This document shows positions 59,545 to 64,000 of a stretch of 64,000 bases of DNA, one piece after another (the stretch's first letter is position 1; every line of letters begins with the position of its first letter). This DNA comes from Acuticoccus kalidii (GTDB lineage Bacteria; Pseudomonadota; Alphaproteobacteria; Rhizobiales; Amorphaceae), in assembly GCF_021556395.1 (NCBI RefSeq), contig NZ_JAKGCS010000036.1:868001-932000 (forward strand), given 5' to 3'. The notes beneath the pieces are model-generated. The model saw only the letters and a list, made by a program, of their open reading frames with translations, had not been told where the DNA came from and ran no database searches. The position numbers and the translations under genes were made by a program.

Positions 59545-60992
59545 CGAATGTCCTCTTCATCATGTCGGACGAGCATTCCAAGCGCGTCGCGGGATGCTAC
59601 GGCAACGATGTCGTCAAGACGCCGAACATCGACCGGCTCGCGGCCTCGGGCACGACCTTCGATGCGGCCTATACGAATTGCCCGATCTGCGTGCCGGCGC
59701 GGGCCTCCTTCGCGACGGGCCGGCATGTCTACGAGATCGGCAACTGGGACAACGCCTTTCCCTATGACGGCACGCCGCCGGGCTGGGGGCACCGGCTACA
59801 GGCGGCAGGCCATCGCACCGATTCCATCGGGAAGCTCCATTATCGCAGCGTCGAGGACGAGGCGGGGTTCGACGAGGAGATCCTCCCGCTCCACGTTCTG
59901 AACGGCGAGGGCGACGTCCAGGGCATGATCCGCCGGCCGCCGCCCAAGCGCCCGTCGACCGCTTCGCTCGCCGGGGACGCGGGGCCGGGCGAATCGACCT
60001 ATGTCGCCTATGATCGCAAGATCCGGGACGCTGCCTGCGCGTGGCTGGAGCGCGCCGCCGCCGACCCGTCGCAGAAGGGGTGGACGTGTTTCGTCTCGTT
60101 CGTCTGCCCGCATTTCCCATTGGTCGCGCCGCAGGAATTCTTCGACCTCTATCCGCTCGATTCGCTGCCGATGCCGGGCCTCAGAGGCCCCGACGATTTC
60201 CCGGATCATCCGGTCCTTAGGACGCTGCGCGAGGTGCAGTCCTACGAGGATTATTTCCGCGACGAGACCCATGTCAGGACGGCGATCGCCGCCTATTACG
60301 GCATGGTCTCCTTCCTCGACGACAATATCGGCCGCATCATGCGCACCTTGCGCGAGACCGGCCTCGCCGAGGATACGCTCGTCGTCTACACCTCCGACCA
60401 TGGCGACAATCTCGGCACGCGCACCTTCTGGGGTAAATCGAATATGTACGAGGAATCAGCCGGGATTCCGCTGATCATGTCCGGTCCCGGCGTGCCGGCC
60501 GGCCAGCGCGTCGCGACGCCGGTCTCGCTGGTCGATGCGCACCCGACGATCCTCGAGGCGGTGGGCCTCGAGCCCCATCCGGACGACAGCGATCTTCCCG
60601 GCCGCTCGCTCCAGTCGATCATCGGCGGCGCGGACCCCGATCGCACGGTGCTCAGCGAGTATCACGCCGTGGCGTCGATCACGGGGATCTTCATGGTCCG
60701 CTTCGGACGCTACAAATACGTCCATTATGTCGGCCATCGGCCGCAGCTCTTCGACCTCGAGGCCGATCCGCTCGAGACCCAGGATCTCGCCGTCGATCCG
60801 TCGAGCGCGGCGCTGCTCGCCGAAGGGGAACGGCGGCTGCGCGAAATCTGCGACCCCGATGCCGTGAACGCGCGCGCGTTCGCCGATCAGGAGGCGCGGA
60901 TCGAACGGCTGGGCGGTCTCGAAAAGGTGCGCAGCGCCGGCACCTTTCCCTATACGCCGGCCCCAGGCGAGACGCCGCGCGTCTCGGGCTGA
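59541..60992 (+). CDS. Sulfatase, cytoplasmic (Cys-type)
   Basis: 483 residues from a GTG overlapping tctA-2 by four bases. TNVLFIMSDEHSKRVAGCYG begins the catalytic domain directly, without a signal peptide. The formylglycine motif is CVPAR (Cys50-Arg54) followed by ASFATG, and YTSDHGDNLGTRTFWGKSNMYEESAG holds the later metal ligands (part: SDHGDNLGTRTFWGKSNMYE). The choline-sulfatase-like fold may cover sulfate, phosphonate or phosphodiester substrates; the Cys motif points to sulfate esters or phosphonate monoesters. It closes the second TTT operon, repeating the layout of the first. Confidence 0.94.
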   Translation: MTNVLFIMSDEHSKRVAGCYGNDVVKTPNIDRLAASGTTFDAAYTNCPICVPARASFATGRHVYEIGNWDNAFPYDGTPPGWGHRLQAAGHRTDSIGKLHYRSVEDEAGFDEEILPLHVLNGEGDVQGMIRRPPPKRPSTASLAGDAGPGESTYVAYDRKIRDAACAWLERAAADPSQKGWTCFVSFVCPHFPLVAPQEFFDLYPLDSLPMPGLRGPDDFPDHPVLRTLREVQSYEDYFRDETHVRTAIAAYYGMVSFLDDNIGRIMRTLRETGLAEDTLVVYTSDHGDNLGTRTFWGKSNMYEESAGIPLIMSGPGVPAGQRVATPVSLVDAHPTILEAVGLEPHPDDSDLPGRSLQSIIGGADPDRTVLSEYHAVASITGIFMVRFGRYKYVHYVGHRPQLFDLEADPLETQDLAVDPSSAALLAEGERRLREICDPDAVNARAFADQEARIERLGGLEKVRSAGTFPYTPAPGETPRVSG

Positions 60993-61008
60993 CGCCACGT
61001 CCGCGCTG

Positions 61009-61040
61009 CCGCTCGGTGGGCCGCCGGCCCGCGCGAGCGG
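61009..61040. terminator. Two-part hairpin between convergent genes
   Basis: The outer stem CCGCTCG/CGAGCGG (61009-61015 and 61034-61040) encloses the inner stem GGGCC/GGCCC (61018-61022 and 61026-61030). It lies between the convergent sulfatase stop (60992) and glycosyltransferase stop (61050), fitting a bidirectional terminator. Confidence 0.6.
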
Positions 61041-61049
61041 CCTCCGCGC

Positions 61050-62198
61050 CTAGTGCCGGGGTGCGGCGAACGGGGCGAGGTCGTCGCGGGCGACGGGGGC
61101 GCCGAGGAGCGTGCGGTAGAGATCGCGATAGCCGCGCGTCATCGCGCTCAACGAATATTCGACGGCGCGCTCGCGGGCGATCTCCCCGGCCCGCGCACAT
61201 GCCGCGGGATCGTCGAGAAGGGTGTCGATCGCGGTCGCGATCGCCGGAGCGTCGTCGGGATCGACGAACGAGGCCGCGCCGTCCCAGAGCTCGCGCATCG
61301 TCGGGATGTCGCCGAGGATGAGCGCCATCTTGGCCCGCGCGGCTTCGAGGACGCCGAGCCCGAACGGCTCGTAGCGGGCCGGCGCGACGAAGACCGAGGC
61401 CGCGAGGGCGCTGTGCTCGAGGGCCGGCGCATCGATCCGCCCGAACGTCGTGAGGCCGCGCGGTGTCGGCACGCCGCCATCGCCTTCGGAGGGCAGCGCC
61501 GTCGTCGGAACGTGCTCGCGCGTCAGCTCGCCGACGAGGGCGATGGGGTATTTGACGAGCGGGGCCGCATCGCGCAGGCGCGTCAAATTCTTCGCTTCGT
61601 CCCAGAAGCGCCCGGCGGCGAGCGCAAAGGGTGCCTTCGGCGGCAACACCCCGAGACATTCCGAGCGGCCATGATGGATGACGTGCGCCTTGCGCATTGC
61701 GCCATATTCCGCCTCGACCGCGGCGAGATGGGAGGCCGTCGGGGCGACGACCGCGTCGGCCGCCTGAATGCCGCGCTTCACGCGCTGGCGATATTCGTTC
61801 CACTCGAAGGGAGAGGGGGCGCCGTTCACCGCGCGCCAGCGGGTCGGAATGCAGGAATGGGCGACACTGACGACCGGCGCGGCAAAGTCCGCCGCCGCGT
61901 TCGCATAGCCGTTGACGTGGACGATATCGGGGCGGATCTCGGCTTCGAGATCCCGCAGGATCGCGTTGGTCTCGGCGAGATCGGCCTCCGGGTCGTCCAT
62001 CCATTCGAGCTTCAACTCGCTCCGCACGAGGCGCAGATTGGGCCGATGCCCCGCCTCGACCATCCGCTCGAGGCTGAGCGGACCACCGGAGACGAACAAG
62101 GTGACTTCGACATCGACCGTGGCGAGACCGCTGACGAGGTCCATCGCGTAGGTCCACACGCCGCCCGTGCACTCAGTCGTCATCAGGACGCGCTTCAT
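61050..62198 (-). CDS. GT4-type glycosyltransferase
   Basis: 382 residues from the ATG at 62198 (MKRVLMTTECTGGVWTYAMDL; an in-frame ATG lies four codons upstream). DIVHVNGYANAAADFAAPVVSVAHSCIPTRW is the acceptor domain, and ALAAGRFWDEAKNLTRL with APARYEPFGLGVLEAARAKMALILGDIPTMREL (part: ARYEPFGLGVLEAARAKMAL) is the donor domain with its E-x7-E motif. Its position between the sulfatase island and a TRAP transporter, away from the polysaccharide blocks, gives no hint of the acceptor. Confidence 0.88.
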   Translation of the reverse strand: MKRVLMTTECTGGVWTYAMDLVSGLATVDVEVTLFVSGGPLSLERMVEAGHRPNLRLVRSELKLEWMDDPEADLAETNAILRDLEAEIRPDIVHVNGYANAAADFAAPVVSVAHSCIPTRWRAVNGAPSPFEWNEYRQRVKRGIQAADAVVAPTASHLAAVEAEYGAMRKAHVIHHGRSECLGVLPPKAPFALAAGRFWDEAKNLTRLRDAAPLVKYPIALVGELTREHVPTTALPSEGDGGVPTPRGLTTFGRIDAPALEHSALAASVFVAPARYEPFGLGVLEAARAKMALILGDIPTMRELWDGAASFVDPDDAPAIATAIDTLLDDPAACARAGEIARERAVEYSLSAMTRGYRDLYRTLLGAPVARDDLAPFAAPRH

Positions 62199-62522
62199 GC
62201 CGAAGCCCACCGCGCGGGGATGCGTTTGATGGGAAAACCGGTCGAGCCGAGCGGCGCGAGGAGCGGGCGTTCGCAGATCACTGGTTGGCCGCCCGACAGG
62301 CCGTTCCGTCCGTTATGGATGCCATCCCGGCGTGCGTTGTGCGTGCAATGAGGCACGTACATCCTTTCCGAAGCAGTTGCCGACACGAAGATCGCTGTTC
62401 GCGCCGCCTGGGTAACGACGCGAGCGGCGCGAGATCGTTCCACGCGCATTCAAGATGGTCGCCAAAAGCCGGTCAGGCGTTCGGGAAAGATCCTGAACTC
62501 GTATGGCAAGTTCTTCTCAACG
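62199..62522. other. Gap without a gene
   Basis: 324 bp between two minus-strand genes. It should hold the promoter of the glycosyltransferase and the end of the TRAP operon. I see no gene or clear hairpin. Confidence 0.45.
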
Positions 62523-63857
62523 CTATCGCAGAAGGTCGACGAGCATCAAGGACAGACGCGGCCATGCCGCGACGATCGCGAGACCGACGAGGCTCGTGAG
62601 GAGAAACGGCACGGCGCCTGCGGATATGCGGTGGAGCGGCAGGCGCGTGATGAAGGCTGCGACAAAAAGGTTGATGCCGACCGGCGGCGTGAAGAGGCCG
62701 ATCGCGAGCCCGATCATCATGGTGACGCCGAACCAGGTGAGGTTCCAATCGAGCTCGCGCGCGACGGGCAGGAAAATCGGCAGCGCGATGAACATGATGG
62801 TGATCGCGTCCATGAACATCCCCGCGATCAGCACCACGACGAGGACGACGATGAGGATCACCGCCTGGTTGGAGCTGATCGAGAGGAGGCCCGCCGAATA
62901 TTGGCCGACGACGTCGTCGACGGTGATCACCCAGCCGAAGAGACTCGCATAAGCGACCACGAGCATCACGACGGCTGAGGCGGCGGAGGATTCCACCAGC
63001 GCATCGAAGAGCCGCGAAAAGGTCAGCGTGCGGTAGATGAAGATACCGACAAAGAGGGCGTAGACGGCCGCGACGATCGCCGCTTCCGTGGGCGTGAAGG
63101 CGCCCGAATAGATCCCGCCGAGGATCACGACCGGGGTGAGGAGGCCCCAGAAGGATTCGACGAAGGCGGTGGCGAGGCGCTTGCCGTAAGGCGCGGCCGC
63201 CTCGTCCGGCGGCACCAGCGCGCCGATTGCGGCGTTGGTGTGGGCAAGGCCGCGCCCGTCGCGCACGGTATGGGCGAAAGGCAGGGCCGCGAGCATCAGC
63301 GCCCCGCAGACGAGCCCCGGTATGATCGCCGCGATGAAGAGCTCCGAGATCGAGGTCTCGGCGATCACGCCATAGATCACGAGGCCGATCGAGGGCGGGA
63401 TGACGATCGAGAGCGCCGCCCCCGTGCAGACGAGGCCGGCGGCGAAGGCGCGGCTATAGCCGTCCTCCTCCATGCCCTTGATGATCAGCGGGCCGATCGC
63501 CGCGACCGAAGCCGGACCCGAACCCGACACCGCCCCCCAGAAAAGGCAGACGACCGTGCCGACGACCCCCATGCCGCCGGGCAAGCCCCCGACGAGGATG
63601 CGGAAGAAGCGGATCAGCCGTTCCGCGATCCCGACCGTTCCCATGAGGTTGCCGGCGAGGATGAAGAAGGGGATCGCGAGGAGCGTATATTTCGCGATCC
63701 CCGTCGAGATGAGGTCGCCGACGAGATCGAGCCCGAATCCGAGCTGCCACATCGCGAACATCGCCGACAGGCCGAGCGCGAAGGCCACCGGCACCTGAAG
63801 CGCGAGGAGCACGAAGAAGAGCACGATCATTTGCGTGCCGGCGCTCATATCAAGCAT
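62523..63857 (-). CDS. dctM: TRAP transporter large permease (DctM)
   Basis: 444 residues with about twelve transmembrane segments. LFFVLLALQVPVAFALGLSAM, PFFILAGNLMGTVGIAERLIRFF, WGAVSGSGPASVAAIG, GLVCTGAALSIVIPPSIGLVIYG and FTPPVGINLFVAA are DctM signatures. It is the sodium-coupled transport subunit for a carboxylate or sugar acid delivered by a DctP binding protein. The start overlaps the dctQ stop by eight bases. dctP would lie beyond the right edge. The operon reads leftward and ends here. Confidence 0.95.
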   Translation of the reverse strand: MLDMSAGTQMIVLFFVLLALQVPVAFALGLSAMFAMWQLGFGLDLVGDLISTGIAKYTLLAIPFFILAGNLMGTVGIAERLIRFFRILVGGLPGGMGVVGTVVCLFWGAVSGSGPASVAAIGPLIIKGMEEDGYSRAFAAGLVCTGAALSIVIPPSIGLVIYGVIAETSISELFIAAIIPGLVCGALMLAALPFAHTVRDGRGLAHTNAAIGALVPPDEAAAPYGKRLATAFVESFWGLLTPVVILGGIYSGAFTPTEAAIVAAVYALFVGIFIYRTLTFSRLFDALVESSAASAVVMLVVAYASLFGWVITVDDVVGQYSAGLLSISSNQAVILIVVLVVVLIAGMFMDAITIMFIALPIFLPVARELDWNLTWFGVTMMIGLAIGLFTPPVGINLFVAAFITRLPLHRISAGAVPFLLTSLVGLAIVAAWPRLSLMLVDLLR

Positions 63858-64000
63858 CGGCGGCGATCTCCTGCGCGAGTTCGCGGTGGATGCGCCAAGC
63901 GTGTTCCAGATAGCGCACGAGAACGAGGAGGAAGCCGAACGGCAAGCCGATCGTATACCACCAGGCCGGCACCAGGAGCGCGTAGGAAACGGTGCCCGAC
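63850..64000 (-). CDS. dctQ: TRAP transporter small permease (DctQ), 3' end only
   Basis: Only the last 50 codons are inside the window; the gene continues past base 64000. The visible part reads VPAWWYTIGLPFGFLLVLVRYLEHAW (part: AWWYTIGLPFGFLLVLVRY), then a charged tail ending IAADA. The hydrophobic helix followed by an Arg-rich amphipathic end is the usual DctQ C-terminus, and the overlap with dctM supports the call. Confidence 0.85.
   Translation of the reverse strand, partial: SGTVSYALLVPAWWYTIGLPFGFLLVLVRYLEHAWRIHRELAQEIAADA

Overview
The window is high-GC DNA (coding genes with strong G/C third positions) from what looks like an alphaproteobacterium of the Hyphomicrobiales. The order gyrA, coaD, periplasmic cyclophilin, queA, tgt, with ssb upstream and enolase nearby, is the housekeeping layout I associate with that order. 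Small exported Hyphomicrobiales-type proteins, TTT and TRAP transporters and RTX proteins fit a marine or environmental member. The genus cannot be fixed from the sequence alone.

Layout. 0-12.5 kb: housekeeping (ssb, YceI-like protein, gyrA, two small exported paralogs, coaD, ppi, queA-tgt), then a 741-residue RTX/beta-helix protein and eno on the minus strand. 12.6-18.9 kb: first surface-polysaccharide block (GT4, rfbC, GT2, ABC-2 permease without its ATPase, galU) and a DUF4864-type exported protein. 19.0-20.7 kb: tRNA-Lys(CTT) followed by 1.6 kb without genes, containing two 400-bp tandem repeats and decayed copies. 20.7-22.5 kb: divergent LysR/alpha-beta hydrolase pair. 22.9-39.1 kb: second, larger polysaccharide block (six or seven glycosyltransferases, two hexapeptide acetyltransferases, SASA-type esterase, flippase, Wzy-like polymerase, sulfotransferase). 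Its middle (about 34-36.5 kb) is clearly AT-richer and is probably a later acquisition. 39.6-43.2 kb: ECF sigma/anti-sigma operon divergent from a DUF4168 gene, then an outer-membrane efflux lipoprotein.

43.6-61.0 kb is the most unusual part: a catabolic island of three transcription units. A minus-strand operon carries sulfatase, an unknown TIM-barrel-like protein and two enolase-superfamily sugar-acid dehydratases. Two plus-strand operons each begin with a complete tripartite tricarboxylate transporter (tctC-tctB-tctA) and end with a sulfatase; the first also holds a split UxaA-type lyase (large then small subunit). A LysR gene sits divergent from the second transporter with a perfect palindrome between them. 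None of the three sulfatases has a visible signal peptide. I infer import of small sulfated sugar acids, desulfation in the cytoplasm, then dehydration by the MR-type and UxaA-type enzymes. The final 3 kb holds a lone GT4 and the start of a TRAP transporter (dctM and the 3' end of dctQ).

Regulatory structure worth noting: GGAAC-N17-CGTC(A/T)G elements facing both ways between the DUF4168 gene and the ECF sigma gene, operator-like palindromes in the sulfatase island, and a C6 tract at which a second glycosyltransferase appears to lose frame with its own start codon.
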